37,023 bases of DNA from Fidelibacterota bacterium (GTDB lineage Bacteria > Fidelibacterota > Marinisomatia > Marinisomatales > UBA1611). Numbering within the stretch: position 1 is the first letter of the stretch; every line of letters begins with the position of its first letter. The stretch spans positions 1 to 37,023 of the forward strand of contig PAPB01000004.1 of the NCBI GenBank assembly GCA_002708715.1, read 5' to 3'. Positions 1-8,923 of the stretch are shown in pieces. The notes below the pieces were generated by a model. The model was not told the DNA's origin. It worked only from the letters and a program-made list of their open reading frames with translations, and did not search any database. Both the position numbers and the translations under genes were made by a program.

Positions 1-669
1 AATATTATATCTATTCTTATCTTATCGAAATTGAATTGGTCACAAGAAATGCCAGCAATGAAAGCATTAGAAGGAATTTTCCAAACTTCTGCAATCGTTG
101 ACTATTTTGATGGGATGTTTACAAATCTTGGAATCGTTATGGAAGAGACAGGAGAACAATTTACTATTCATCATAACGGAAAAGGTATGAAATTTATGAA
201 AGGGCTAAATAAAAAAGGTGTCGATTTTGTTGTGCCTCTAAGAGCACAAAATATTGAGAATATGATTTCACATGCTAAGAGCGGTACTATCTCTAATCTA
301 GAGTCATGGCAAATTTTATCTGTCCTTTTTACGCCTTTAACAAGAGAAACACTAAAATCACCAGCATTATCTGTAAATTGGAGACGAAAATTAGCTGGCG
401 TAGAAGACCTTACTCACGTAATTCTTCTTAGTCCAGATGGTAAAGAAGCATCAAATCATACACTTATATACGTGAAAAATCAATGGCTTGTCTTAAGTGG
501 ACTTCATGGAAACCCTGGGCGGACCTATCGAATGAATCCAAATCAAGCTGTTTTGTATCAGAAAAAAATTTTTGCAGCCATGCAAAAAGATAGTTTAATT
601 GGTTGGTTTCGGTTTTCTTCATGGTATAAGAAATGGAGAAAAAGCTGTTCGGAAAAACATAAAGTCTAG
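1..669 (+). CDS. SCP2-like sterol-carrier-type protein, 5' truncated by window edge
   Basis: The reading frame is open to the first base of the window, so the true start is probably outside it; the first possible start inside is TTG at 31, with ATG codons at 49 and 58. The visible product is about 220 residues. From roughly residue 40 (counted from TTG 31) it has the pattern of SCP2-like folds: alternating beta strands ending in GKGMKFMKGL, a segment ending DFVVPLRAQNIENM, then an amphipathic stretch with LFTPLTRETL. The C-terminal part (GLHGNPGRTYR) is not familiar to me. There is no signal peptide or membrane segment in the visible part. SCP2-like domains bind lipids or hydrophobic ligands; the ligand here cannot be told. 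A strong terminator follows about 145 bases downstream. The family assignment rests on pattern recognition only. Confidence 0.5.
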   Translation, partial: NIISILILSKLNWSQEMPAMKALEGIFQTSAIVDYFDGMFTNLGIVMEETGEQFTIHHNGKGMKFMKGLNKKGVDFVVPLRAQNIENMISHAKSGTISNLESWQILSVLFTPLTRETLKSPALSVNWRRKLAGVEDLTHVILLSPDGKEASNHTLIYVKNQWLVLSGLHGNPGRTYRMNPNQAVLYQKKIFAAMQKDSLIGWFRFSSWYKKWRKSCSEKHKV

Positions 670-806
670 ATTTAGGGATGATAAGAATTACATTGGGATC
701 ATAGCTTATTGGTTACAATAGCAGTCTTTGCAGTACTTAGGGCTGGTGTAAATGCTAGTAAAGAATCATCTTATTAAATATATATTTTTATTTGGAGTCT
801 AAAATA
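670..806 (+). other. Intergenic stretch with a short open frame, possible gene remnant
   Basis: Between the stop at 669 and the terminator lies a short open frame (685-777). Its second half would encode a hydrophobic peptide (LLVTIAVFAVLRAGVNAS). It has no ATG and no ribosome-binding site. It could be the decayed end of a small membrane-protein gene or pure chance. I see no other feature here. Confidence 0.2.
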
Positions 807-861
807 TTAAAGCCCCACATTCGTGGGGTTTTTTGTTTGTGGGATGAAAAGTAAATTTGGA
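807..861 (+). repeat. Dispersed hairpin repeat, copy A, contains a rho-independent terminator
   Basis: A 6-bp stem (813-818 CCCCAC with 823-828 GTGGGG, loop ATTC) is followed by six T (829-834), then GTTTGTGGGATGA. The stem plus T-run is a textbook intrinsic terminator for the gene ending at 669. The block reaches well past the T-run and is shared with copy B at 1848-1902: 28 of 31 bases are identical from 817 to 847. It is also related to copies C (2634-2668) and D (10782-10837). The conservation beyond the terminator is why I call it a repeat element rather than only a terminator. Confidence 0.75.
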
Positions 862-862
862 T

Positions 863-1828
863 ATGCACACATATTTTAAGCTGATATTTTCCTATCTAAT
901 TTTCTTTTTGATAGGATGCCATAATAATTCACATATTAGGACTCAAAGAGCTTTAAACAATAATGAAAATGTTATTTCAGCAAGTACAGTAGTTAATTTG
1001 GGAGGAGATTTCGATCCTTATAATATTTTAGGATACTCCGAGCTAGCAGGTGGGAGAATAGAAACTTCTTATTTAAAAGGAACGGGCGGTTCTGAAATTG
1101 GACCTTATATTGGATTTGGAATAGCAGAGGACAATTTTGTGGGAGTCTTAGGGTTTGATTTTAGGAAATATACTCGTTATCAAAATTCTCCTTATGACAA
1201 AAAGATTGGAGGGCAAATCGAGGCAAATTTTTCTGAACATGGTAAGGTTTTCCACTTCAGACCTTCTTTTTCAACTATTACAAATAAACAAAAAAAAATG
1301 TACTGGGGAGTTCAAGGAATGATAGCCTTAGGTTCATCATTATTAACAGAGGTTTGGTGGTATGAAAATGATGGTAGTATCTCAAGCCCGTTTAAAGAAG
1401 AAGATTTGTTGTACCTTAATGATAAAACTAGTGAAATCACATACGATTATTTTAGCTCTGGTTTTGGATTGTCAAGCGGGTATGAGTTCAATTTCGCAAA
1501 ATTTAGATTTTTAAAGAAAAAAAACATATCCTTTCAACTTCAGATTGATATTTCATTAATAACTAACACCTATCACACAGATTTTAAATATCCTGAGAAT
1601 GCTCTTATAGATCCTGATGTTTCCAAACAAAGTCTGGTAGTGGATGGTCTGAGTTACAAAACAGGACTCTTCCCTTTATTTGGATTAAGTTTTGGTACTA
1701 ATTTTTTTAAACCATATTCCTCCAAAAAAGAATCTTTAAACCCATTGCCCATTCCTAAAAGGCAAGAAAAAAAATCTCAAAATAAAATATTTTATGATCC
1801 GGAAACCGGAGAAGAAATCAATAAATAG
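863..1828 (+). CDS. Lipoprotein with predicted outer-membrane beta-barrel character, unknown function
   Basis: The N-terminus is a lipoprotein signal: a hydrophobic stretch ending FFLIGC, with the lipobox cysteine about residue 19 from ATG 863. A TTG at 857 in the same frame would add two residues; I prefer the ATG. The mature part (about 300 residues) is rich in Gly, Tyr, Phe and alternating hydrophobic residues (GPYIGFGIAEDNFVGVLGF), typical of amphipathic beta strands of outer-membrane or cell-envelope barrels. The C-terminus is a lysine-rich low-complexity tail ending in an acidic YDPETGEEINK, not a barrel-closing aromatic residue. I do not recognise a named family. It lies between two copies of the hairpin repeat and follows a terminator, so it is probably transcribed alone. 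Confidence 0.7.
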   Translation: MHTYFKLIFSYLIFFLIGCHNNSHIRTQRALNNNENVISASTVVNLGGDFDPYNILGYSELAGGRIETSYLKGTGGSEIGPYIGFGIAEDNFVGVLGFDFRKYTRYQNSPYDKKIGGQIEANFSEHGKVFHFRPSFSTITNKQKKMYWGVQGMIALGSSLLTEVWWYENDGSISSPFKEEDLLYLNDKTSEITYDYFSSGFGLSSGYEFNFAKFRFLKKKNISFQLQIDISLITNTYHTDFKYPENALIDPDVSKQSLVVDGLSYKTGLFPLFGLSFGTNFFKPYSSKKESLNPLPIPKRQEKKSQNKIFYDPETGEEINK

Positions 1829-1847
1829 TTAGATATTTAGTTAGTTT

Positions 1848-1902
1848 TTAAAAATTCACATTCATGAAGTTTTTTGTTTGTGGGATGATGGTTAGATTTT
1901 GC
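1848..1902 (+). repeat. Dispersed hairpin repeat, copy B (diverged stem with compensatory changes)
   Basis: This aligns to copy A without gaps (offset 1041). Two stem pairs that are C-G in copy A (814/827 and 815/826) are T-A here (1855/1868 and 1856/1867), so pairing is kept although both arms changed. The two outermost stem positions no longer pair. The six T (1870-1875) and the following GTTTGTGGGATGA are unchanged. It begins about 20 bases after the stop at 1828 and can still act as a weak terminator there. Confidence 0.65.
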
Positions 1903-1966
1903 TATGAGCAAAATTGTCATTCTCTGCAAAGCATTTGAAAAGAAAATTTAAAGTGTTTTTATTCAA

Positions 1967-2563
1967 ATGATGTTAAATTATTTTGTGAAACAAAATAAAA
2001 TCTTTTCAAAGGATAATTTTAAAAACATATTTTTTTTAATTGCTATGATAACAATTGGTTATTTCATGTTTCAGCTTGGGGAAAGTTTTGAAGATTTTAT
2101 AACTAAATTTAAAGGTCAAAAGATTTTTGTTAGAGTAATAATTATTGTAACTGGTTGCTTTTTATTTGATTATTTAAGTGAAAGCATTCTCAATAGCTCG
2201 TTTTTTCGCAAACTAACTGAAAAAAAACGAAAAAAAATCCTTAAAAAAAATCAAGGCGCATTTATTTTAGATTTCTTTCGTGGTAAATGTTTCAATTGTA
2301 AAAAAAGAAAACTATATGAATGCTACCATGAAGACTATGAATTAGATAAAGTTCTAAAATGTAATTTTTGTAAAGAATTTAATTTATCAACTATTCCAAA
2401 TAAATACGCATTTTTTCCTTTTGGAGTTTGTTTTTTATTAATTTTTTCAATTGATGAACTAGCTATCTATAATTTTATAATTTATTCAATATCCCTTCTT
2501 CTTTCCTTTGGAATTTATTTTTCACTTGCTTTGAAATGGACAAATAAAAAACTTGAAAAATAA
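1967..2563 (+). CDS. Four-helix membrane protein with an internal zinc-ribbon-like loop
   Basis: The 198-residue protein has two predicted transmembrane helices near the N-terminus (about 20-38 and 52-70) and two at the C-terminus (about 148-165 and 168-190). A basic loop lies between them (KLTEKKRKKILKKNQ), followed by five cysteines: C108 and C111 as CFNC, C119, and C132 and C135 as CNFC. The paired CxxC knuckles 21 residues apart look like a zinc ribbon or rubredoxin-like metal site, probably cytoplasmic. Known zinc-ribbon membrane proteins include sensors and membrane-enzyme subunits, but I cannot assign this one. Base composition is very AT-rich, like its neighbours. It starts at one of two tandem ATGs (1967 or 1970) with no clear ribosome-binding site. 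Confidence 0.65.
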   Translation: MMLNYFVKQNKIFSKDNFKNIFFLIAMITIGYFMFQLGESFEDFITKFKGQKIFVRVIIIVTGCFLFDYLSESILNSSFFRKLTEKKRKKILKKNQGAFILDFFRGKCFNCKKRKLYECYHEDYELDKVLKCNFCKEFNLSTIPNKYAFFPFGVCFLLIFSIDELAIYNFIIYSISLLLSFGIYFSLALKWTNKKLEK

Positions 2564-2633
2564 TCCACGGTTAAAAGAGGCAACAAAAAAATACCACTCT
2601 AATGTCAATATAAAAGCCAAATATCTATAAACC

Positions 2634-2668
2634 ATCAAGCTCCACATTCGTAGGGGTTTTCCCCACCT
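2634..2668 (+). repeat. Dispersed hairpin repeat, copy C (partial)
   Basis: CTCCACATTCGTAGGGG matches the stem and loop of copy A with one inserted base, then TTTTCCCC. The right half of the repeat is missing or replaced. The GGGGTTTTCCCC at 2653-2664 gives an alternative hairpin. It lies 70 bases after the stop at 2563, so all three left-hand genes are followed by a copy. The rest of 2564-2847 shows no gene. Confidence 0.5.
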
Positions 2669-2847
2669 CTAAAATCAGTCCTAAGTATTAATCAAAATAT
2701 TTTTAATTGGAAAGAGCTTGTCATTACAGACGTAATAGATAGTTATAAGAAAGAAAAAATCTATTCGACCCTATAGACAATGACTTTTCATATGTGGAAA
2801 GTAGAAATTCAATAAAATAAATTACCTCTTCATAAAATCCCTGTTAT

Positions 2848-3573
2848 TTAATGGGACTTTTTTAATGAAACAAAAATATTTTTGCCTAAAAGATACCTAA
2901 AACCAGTTCTATCAATTAATTTGCTTAATGGAAAAATGAATTTATCATAAATAATTAAACTTTTCTTTGATCCTATTCCATCATTAGAATTCCAACCAAA
3001 AATACGTATCGCTAAAGAAGCAAAAAAACCTACAGAATCAACATAAAACATCTTATCAATTTTTAATCCTGTTTGATTTGAAATTTTAATTATTTTTCTT
3101 TTAGAATATCTTCGAAAATGCCCCACTCTTTCATCCATTTCAGAAAATAAAATATCAAATGCTGGAAGATATAAGACTAATCTACCATTTTGTTTTAATT
3201 TTGATTTTAATGTCTTCAATATTTCTTTATCATCAGCGATATGTTCCAAAACATTAGAAGAATAAATAAGATCAAATTGTTTTTTTGTACTAAGTATATT
3301 ACCAATTACCTCAAAATCATTTTTTATTAATTTATTCTTAAAATTAGGATCAATTTCTAGGCACACTGGAGATTTCTGTATCCTATTTCTAATTATTTTT
3401 GCTAAGGTACCTGAACCCGCTCCAAAGTCTAAAATACTATCTTTAATACAATCAACGTTAAGTATTAAATCTATTATATGATTATTATAATTAGTAAGGA
3501 ATGACCCAACCATATTTTCTTGATAGTCTGCATCTATATATTCATCAGTTATATCTTTATTAAATTTGTACAT
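2848..3573 (-). CDS. Class I SAM-dependent methyltransferase
   Basis: This 241-residue protein is a Methyltransf_11/12-type enzyme that moves a methyl group from S-adenosylmethionine to an unknown acceptor. Motif I is DFGAGSG (residues 49-55). The acidic strand-2 residue follows in CLEIDP, and the post-motif IYSSNVLEHIADD carries the usual N-LEH signature. RVGHFRRYSK is common in glycan-associated methyltransferases and in 3-demethylubiquinone-like relatives. It starts three bases after the stop of the large membrane protein upstream and is surely co-transcribed with it, which suggests it acts on the same lipid-linked or surface glycan. The stop codon overlaps a small hairpin (TCCC/GGGA) followed by TTTT, a weak terminator candidate. 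Confidence 0.85.
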   Translation of the reverse strand: MYKFNKDITDEYIDADYQENMVGSFLTNYNNHIIDLILNVDCIKDSILDFGAGSGTLAKIIRNRIQKSPVCLEIDPNFKNKLIKNDFEVIGNILSTKKQFDLIYSSNVLEHIADDKEILKTLKSKLKQNGRLVLYLPAFDILFSEMDERVGHFRRYSKRKIIKISNQTGLKIDKMFYVDSVGFFASLAIRIFGWNSNDGIGSKKSLIIYDKFIFPLSKLIDRTGFRYLLGKNIFVSLKKSH

Positions 3574-3576
3574 TTA

Positions 3577-5607
3577 TTATTCACTATAAAAGTTTTGTGA
3601 ACTCAATTGATCAAAAGATAAAGACTCACTTTCATTTGACCGCAATGATTTATTTGTTAATTCGAGAATACTATCGATTTTAAATAATATAAGATTACCA
3701 TCTTTCCAAATATATGAATTTTTTTGAAATTTAGAGATATTAATATCTTTTATTAAAAAATGAGTTACATGATATTTCTCTTTTAAAAAATAAATATCTT
3801 CTTCAGTAAAATGAGGAAATTTATTATAAAATAAATTCCGCTCTTTATTTTCCATCATAGATGACTCACTAAATGGAAATGCCCATTCACTAAAGGTAGC
3901 TCTCTGGCCAAAAGATTTAATTGCAAAATTAATAAATACATCTTTGAGATTACCATCAATATTGGAAAATATTATTGCATCTAACGAAGTAGAATGTTTT
4001 ATAAAATTACATAGATTAGCTATAGAACTAGAGGTAGCATTGTCATATCGAGATTCTAATGGATCATGGTCAGTTTTTTTCCAAATTATTACTGTAATTA
4101 AAAGCATCAACAAATAAAAAAAAATTCTTTTAATCAGTGTTAATTTTATAAAATTTTTAAATATTAAGCGCTCGATTATCAGATATTTAACTTGAATTTT
4201 AGTTTGTATATATTGTGTGATATTAATTAATGATCTTTCAAAAAAATTAAAAATTTTTGCATGCCTTATGATAATCAATGTATTTAAACAAAATATAAAT
4301 GAATTAAAAGATGATAAACGATTGAGGCCTATTATTGCAATAAATTTCAGCTTAAATACTTCGGTACCTATATATTGTATGAATGGTGGTAAAACAAAAA
4401 ATGCTAAAGATAAAATACTTATTCTGATTAGAATAATATTCCTCATAAAAATTGTTATTAATAATTGTAAAAAATAAATACATATCCATTTGATGAAATT
4501 CCAGCCTAAAATATCAGACATTAGATAGTGGAAAGGATGAGTTTCAAAAACATAAATCTCTATAAAATCTTTACTAGATAATGGATTCGGGTTTAACGTT
4601 ATCTTTAACAAAAATAATATTGGAAATATTATTCCAAATATAAAATTCAAAATTATATATTTATTAATTATATACTTATTCCTAGCACCTTTATACAAAA
4701 CTAGAATAGAAAAAAAAGCAATTCCAATCAAAATATGTATTAATGTACAAATAGCAAGAAAAGTTGAGCTTATAAAAAGTTTATATTTAAAGTTTTTTGA
4801 AAAAGTTATAATTAAATATATTAAACCAATTATTAAAGAATAATGTTTAGTGGTTGTAGAGATGCCTTTAAATATTGAAGGAAACCCCGCAATATCCCAA
4901 GATCTTTGCATATTAATAATAATTTCTGATGAAACTAAAATAAGAATCAAAAAGCACGTTAAGATTATCCCAATTTTGCTGGTTAATTTTCTCATAGAAA
5001 GCTGATTCAGGACTTTATAAAAAACTAAAAAGACTAGAGGCATATAGATGATCTGAAAAATCACCTTATATAAGTAAATTCCTGAATACCATTTGATACC
5101 TATTTGGTATGGTATAAGTAATAATTTGCTAATAATAATTCTTGGCGAATTTGAAATAGCTCTAGTGTAAAAGTCATTTTCTAAAATACCATTATAAAGT
5201 TCTTTTACCACTAAAGGAAAGTTAGTAACTGTTTCTAACTCATAAGCAGTAAAACCTGAGACCATACCTCTTTTTAAATAATTATAGCATGATAAAATAA
5301 AAACAAAAAGAAGACACGTATTAATTAATATATTTTCAATTTGTTTTGTTGAATAATTATTCTTAGAAAAAAAAGGTAGAGCTCTAAAAAATAAAGATAG
5401 AATAATTATATAAATAGTAAAGAAGAAGGAAACTGATCTGTGTAACCCAAAGATTTTATAAAGAAAAAATTGATCGTTTTCTCCTAAACCTAATTGGGGT
5501 GAAAAAAAAATAACTAATGGTAAAAAAAGAGTAATAGTTATAATTATAAAATATTTTTTAAAAAATTGATTAATTAAAAATAATAGTAATCCTTTAGATT
5601 CCATCAT
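3577..5607 (-). CDS. Polytopic membrane protein, GT-C glycosyltransferase-like
   Basis: About 676 residues with roughly twelve predicted transmembrane helices, then a soluble C-terminal domain of about 130 residues (RYDNATSSSIANLCNFIKHS onward). That layout matches GT-C-type membrane glycosyltransferases, which move sugars from polyprenyl-phosphate donors on the outer face of the inner membrane. The tail has the pattern seen in such proteins: a helix with hydroxyl residues, a strand DAIIFSN, then an RATFSEWAFPF segment and VTHFLIKD. I see no clear catalytic Asp/Glu motif in the first loop, so the enzymatic role is inferred. Possible starts are GTG 5613, ATG 5607 and ATG 5604; none has a ribosome-binding site. 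It is first in a two-gene unit with the methyltransferase. Confidence 0.7.
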   Translation of the reverse strand: MMESKGLLLFLINQFFKKYFIIITITLFLPLVIFFSPQLGLGENDQFFLYKIFGLHRSVSFFFTIYIIILSLFFRALPFFSKNNYSTKQIENILINTCLLFVFILSCYNYLKRGMVSGFTAYELETVTNFPLVVKELYNGILENDFYTRAISNSPRIIISKLLLIPYQIGIKWYSGIYLYKVIFQIIYMPLVFLVFYKVLNQLSMRKLTSKIGIILTCFLILILVSSEIIINMQRSWDIAGFPSIFKGISTTTKHYSLIIGLIYLIITFSKNFKYKLFISSTFLAICTLIHILIGIAFFSILVLYKGARNKYIINKYIILNFIFGIIFPILFLLKITLNPNPLSSKDFIEIYVFETHPFHYLMSDILGWNFIKWICIYFLQLLITIFMRNIILIRISILSLAFFVLPPFIQYIGTEVFKLKFIAIIGLNRLSSFNSFIFCLNTLIIIRHAKIFNFFERSLINITQYIQTKIQVKYLIIERLIFKNFIKLTLIKRIFFYLLMLLITVIIWKKTDHDPLESRYDNATSSSIANLCNFIKHSTSLDAIIFSNIDGNLKDVFINFAIKSFGQRATFSEWAFPFSESSMMENKERNLFYNKFPHFTEEDIYFLKEKYHVTHFLIKDINISKFQKNSYIWKDGNLILFKIDSILELTNKSLRSNESESLSFDQLSSQNFYSE

Positions 5608-5804
5608 ACTCACTTATTTATTCCAAAAGTAAAAAAGTTTTAAATTAGTAGGCAAAATTAAAAATTTTAATTCAATATACTTTTGATAAAATAGATCATT
5701 TTAAATAAATCACAATACAGTAAACGCAGTCAACATAATTAAGCACTTATCTCTACAGCATTAAAAAAGAAAAGATTTCTAATCTAATAATTTTATTAAA
5801 GATT

Positions 5805-5832
5805 AAAAACTCGTTTCACGAGCTTTTATCTT
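5805..5832. terminator. Orphan intrinsic-terminator-like hairpin between divergent genes
   Basis: The stem CTCGT (810-814) and ACGAG (818-822) with loop TTC is flanked by an A-run on the left and CTTTT plus six T (831-836) on the right, so it could work on either strand. No gene ends here: the genes on both sides point away. It could end a short unannotated transcript or act as a leader attenuator for the lipoprotein gene at 5898. The rest of 5608-5897 shows no gene. Confidence 0.45.
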
Positions 5833-5897
5833 TTTTACCTTGGAACTCAATTAATTTAATTTTATACTATTCAATACTTTTAAAAAAAACAATACCA

Positions 5898-6287
5898 TTG
5901 AAACTTATTTTAATACTACTATCCTTTTCATTGTTCGGCTGTTCTGCAACAAACAATTTACCTAGTGTAGCCGATTTAATAGGTACTTGGCATGCTCATA
6001 ATAATTTTGTTATCACATTTAAATCCAATAATGAGTTTGATATAACATTTATTAATAAAGAAAATAATAAGATTTTTAATGGCTTCTACTTTGTGGACAA
6101 TCTAAATTTTTTGCAAACTATCACGCTAAAAAAAATAAATAAATTTGAAGGGTCACTTCACAGTATTTTTAAATTTATCGATTTAAATACCATAAAAATA
6201 TCAAAATTTTCAAAGCATTTAAAAACAAGACCAATTACATTTGAAAAAAACAATTATTTTATAATTAAGAGAAATATTATTCCATGA
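5898..6287 (+). CDS. Small lipoprotein, lipocalin-like fold possible
   Basis: The product has 129 residues starting at TTG 5898; no ATG would keep the signal peptide, so the TTG is well supported. The signal MKLILILLSFSLFGC has a clear lipobox (LFGC, cysteine 15). The mature protein begins with a linker and LIGTWHAHNNFVITFKSNN, the G-x-W plus beta-strand start common to small lipocalin-like envelope proteins. It then alternates short strands and turns (EFDITFINKEN, IFNGFYFVDN). No catalytic motif is visible. It has no tight spacing to the downstream CotH gene (111 bases) and probably has its own promoter. Function unknown. Confidence 0.65.
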   Translation: MKLILILLSFSLFGCSATNNLPSVADLIGTWHAHNNFVITFKSNNEFDITFINKENNKIFNGFYFVDNLNFLQTITLKKINKFEGSLHSIFKFIDLNTIKISKFSKHLKTRPITFEKNNYFIIKRNIIP

Positions 6288-6398
6288 ACGCTTTTAATAC
6301 TCTTATAATACATTTTAAAACTGATATTCCACTATTTGATTTCATCTTTAAATTTTTATTAATAAATAAACTTTATTAATTAAGGGCAATGTTTTAAT

Positions 6399-8921
6399 TT
6401 GATAATTAAATCTAAAAAATCTAATCTTAATTTTAAAATAAAGTCCTCCTTTTATCTTTTTTCCTTATTGATATTTTTCTTTTTAGGTTTACTATTTCAA
6501 AGATTTGGGGTTTTTAGTAATGTAATAGTTCCTTATTTTTCAAAAAAAAATATAGAACTAAATAATTTTATAGCTAATGATCTTGAGGTGCTATCATTAA
6601 ATATTCCATTTGATAATTACAAAAAATTAATAGAAAAAAGAAATCATGCTCTAGAAACTGGAATCTTAGTAAATGATGGAAAATATTTTTCAGCTTCAAT
6701 AGGAAATGATGGGAATGAGATAGATGTTAAAATAAGACTAAAAGGTGATTTGCGGGATCACTTTGCTAAAGAAGAAAAGTTATCATATAGAGTAATTGTC
6801 AAAAATGGCAAAACAATTCTTGGGATGAATAAGTTTTCTATACAACATCCAAAATCTAGATTTTATCTTGGAGAATGGTTGTTTCATAAAGTCGTTTCTG
6901 ATGAAGATATAATTTCATTAAGGTATGACTTTATAAAGGTTATTTTAAATGGAAAAGATTTAGGAATTTATGCTATTGAAGAACATTTTTCTGATTTAAT
7001 GTTAGAAAATAATCATAGAAGACCAGGACCTATTTTAAAATTTTCAGAAAGATTTTATTGGGATCAAAGAAAAAATTTTGGAATAATACCTGGAACTTTT
7101 TCTTCAGGGATTGGTGGATTCCATTCTAGTCAAATCGAAGCATTTAACAAAAAAAATATAGAATCTGATTCAATATTATTATCCCAATATAATATTGCAT
7201 TAAAATTATTATCTGATTTTAGGAAAGGGATAAAAACAGTAGAAGAAGTTTTTGATGTTAACCGACTAAGCACATTTTTTGCACTAACTGATGTTTTCCA
7301 AGCGCATCACGGAAATCGATGGAATAATGTTAGATTATATTTTAATCCAATAACCAATCTTTTTGAACCTATATCCTTTGACTCACAAATAGGATATCAC
7401 GCAACATTTCTTGCATGCAATCCAGATGAACTTTATACAACATCATATGGACCATATTTCAAAGATTATGAATTCTATGAATCATATTTAACCAAACTTA
7501 AAAAATATGGACGGTTTTCATTTTATCAATCTATCCAAGAAAAATATAAAATAGATATGGATAGATTAATAAAATTACTTAAAAAGGAATGGCCAGATTA
7601 TCAATTCGATTACAATTTGGTAAATAATAACATCAACTTTATAAGATCTATCTTAAACCCTGGTAAATTTGTCGATACAAAATTATTTATTGATAATAAA
7701 AAAATTAATATGTCAATAGGAAACCTGCAGATTTTGCCTTTAACTAATTTTCATTTACAATACGCAGACTCTTCTAAATTTGATACGAAAATTAATATTA
7801 TTCTTGAAGGGAAAAAAAACAACCAAATACTGGATTATATTAATTTCGACATAAAAGAATTATCTAACAAAACTGAAATTAACCATGAAGAATTAAAACT
7901 AGGATTCCAAATAATTGGTATAGATAGTATCATATATGAGAATATTCAATTAATTAATTCTAAAACTAAATTAGAACCTAAAAACTCGATAAATAAAACT
8001 CCTAATTATTTGAATTTTAATTTTATTACAGAGATACCTGGAACGAATGAAATAATCTTTAATACTGGTTTACATTTAATAAAAGAAGATATTATCCTAC
8101 CAAAAAATAAAATTATTATTATTAAAAAAGGGACAAAGTTAAATTTTTTAAATAATCATTATATTTATACTCAATCTCCAGTCCAAATGATAGGAGAGGT
8201 CGATATGCCAATATTTTTGTATTCTTCAGATTCAACTGGTGGAGGATTATTAATTGATAGAGCCCAAGGATTATCTTATTTAAAAAATGTTTATATCGAA
8301 AATTTTGGTGAGAAACAACAAAGTCAAAGATCATTAACTGGTGCTTTTACAGTCTACGAATCAAATATCGAACTTGAAAGTTGCGACTTTAGTAATAATA
8401 AATCTGAAGATGCTTTAAATATAATTAGATCTAATCTCAAAATTAATAATTGTACTTTCAATAATAATTCAAATGATGCAATCGATTTAGATTTTTCTAA
8501 TGGAATAATTAACAATTCATATTTTTTTAAATCAGGAAATGATGCTATTGACTGTTCTGGATCAGAAATTTATATCACAGGAATTTATATAGATAATGCA
8601 ATGGATAAAGGCATAAGCGCAGGGGAAATAACTACTATAAATGGAAATAATATAAAAATAATTAATACCAATATTGGGTTAGTATCAAAAGACCATTCAA
8701 ATGTAATATTAGATGAATTAATAATTTCTGATTCAAATGTCGCACTAGCTATTTTCCAAAAAAAAGAAGAATTTGGTCCTGCAAAAATGAAAATATCAAA
8801 TGGTTTAATTAAAAAATCTGAAATTGAATTCCTCTTAGAAGAAAAATCCAACTTAGTTTTTAATGAACACTTAAAATATTTTAATTCTAAAAATTTAAGA
8901 AATCAAATTTATTCAGATTAA
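6399..8921 (+). CDS. CotH-kinase family protein with C-terminal beta-helix
   Basis: An 840-residue protein starting at TTG 6399, with an N-terminal membrane anchor or signal (about 17-35) after a basic stretch. Residues about 105-340 match the CotH kinase family: KIRLKGDLRDHF, KFSIQHPKSR, GIYAIEEHFS, FALTDVFQAHHGNRWNN and LYFNPITNLFEPISFDSQ. CotH of Bacillus spores is an atypical protein kinase; most family members are extracytoplasmic and uncharacterised. From about residue 540 to 830 the sequence is Asn-rich with repeated short strands and turns (DALNIIRSNLKINNCTF, GNDAIDCSGSEIYITG), typical of a right-handed parallel beta-helix that may bind carbohydrate. Only two bases separate it from the VTC-type gene, so the two form a unit. 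The family call is strong; substrate unknown. Confidence 0.85.
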   Translation: MIIKSKKSNLNFKIKSSFYLFSLLIFFFLGLLFQRFGVFSNVIVPYFSKKNIELNNFIANDLEVLSLNIPFDNYKKLIEKRNHALETGILVNDGKYFSASIGNDGNEIDVKIRLKGDLRDHFAKEEKLSYRVIVKNGKTILGMNKFSIQHPKSRFYLGEWLFHKVVSDEDIISLRYDFIKVILNGKDLGIYAIEEHFSDLMLENNHRRPGPILKFSERFYWDQRKNFGIIPGTFSSGIGGFHSSQIEAFNKKNIESDSILLSQYNIALKLLSDFRKGIKTVEEVFDVNRLSTFFALTDVFQAHHGNRWNNVRLYFNPITNLFEPISFDSQIGYHATFLACNPDELYTTSYGPYFKDYEFYESYLTKLKKYGRFSFYQSIQEKYKIDMDRLIKLLKKEWPDYQFDYNLVNNNINFIRSILNPGKFVDTKLFIDNKKINMSIGNLQILPLTNFHLQYADSSKFDTKINIILEGKKNNQILDYINFDIKELSNKTEINHEELKLGFQIIGIDSIIYENIQLINSKTKLEPKNSINKTPNYLNFNFITEIPGTNEIIFNTGLHLIKEDIILPKNKIIIIKKGTKLNFLNNHYIYTQSPVQMIGEVDMPIFLYSSDSTGGGLLIDRAQGLSYLKNVYIENFGEKQQSQRSLTGAFTVYESNIELESCDFSNNKSEDALNIIRSNLKINNCTFNNNSNDAIDLDFSNGIINNSYFFKSGNDAIDCSGSEIYITGIYIDNAMDKGISAGEITTINGNNIKIINTNIGLVSKDHSNVILDELIISDSNVALAIFQKKEEFGPAKMKISNGLIKKSEIEFLLEEKSNLVFNEHLKYFNSKNLRNQIYSD

Positions 8922-8923
8922 TT

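Noticed and set aside
807-2668. Integron gene-cassette array (three small genes each followed by a hairpin)
   Set aside because: The hairpins lack the paired core sites expected of attC, the T-run is that of a terminator, and no integrase is visible. Kept only as a repeat family.
2838-2866. Strong terminator for the methyltransferase unit
   Set aside because: The hairpin has only four to five pairs and an 11-base loop; it is mentioned with the gene but not listed as a terminator.
4217-4477. 86-codon open frame on the + strand inside the large membrane-protein gene
   Set aside because: It lies fully within a well-supported opposite-strand gene of clear membrane-protein pattern, and has no ribosome-binding site or family resemblance.
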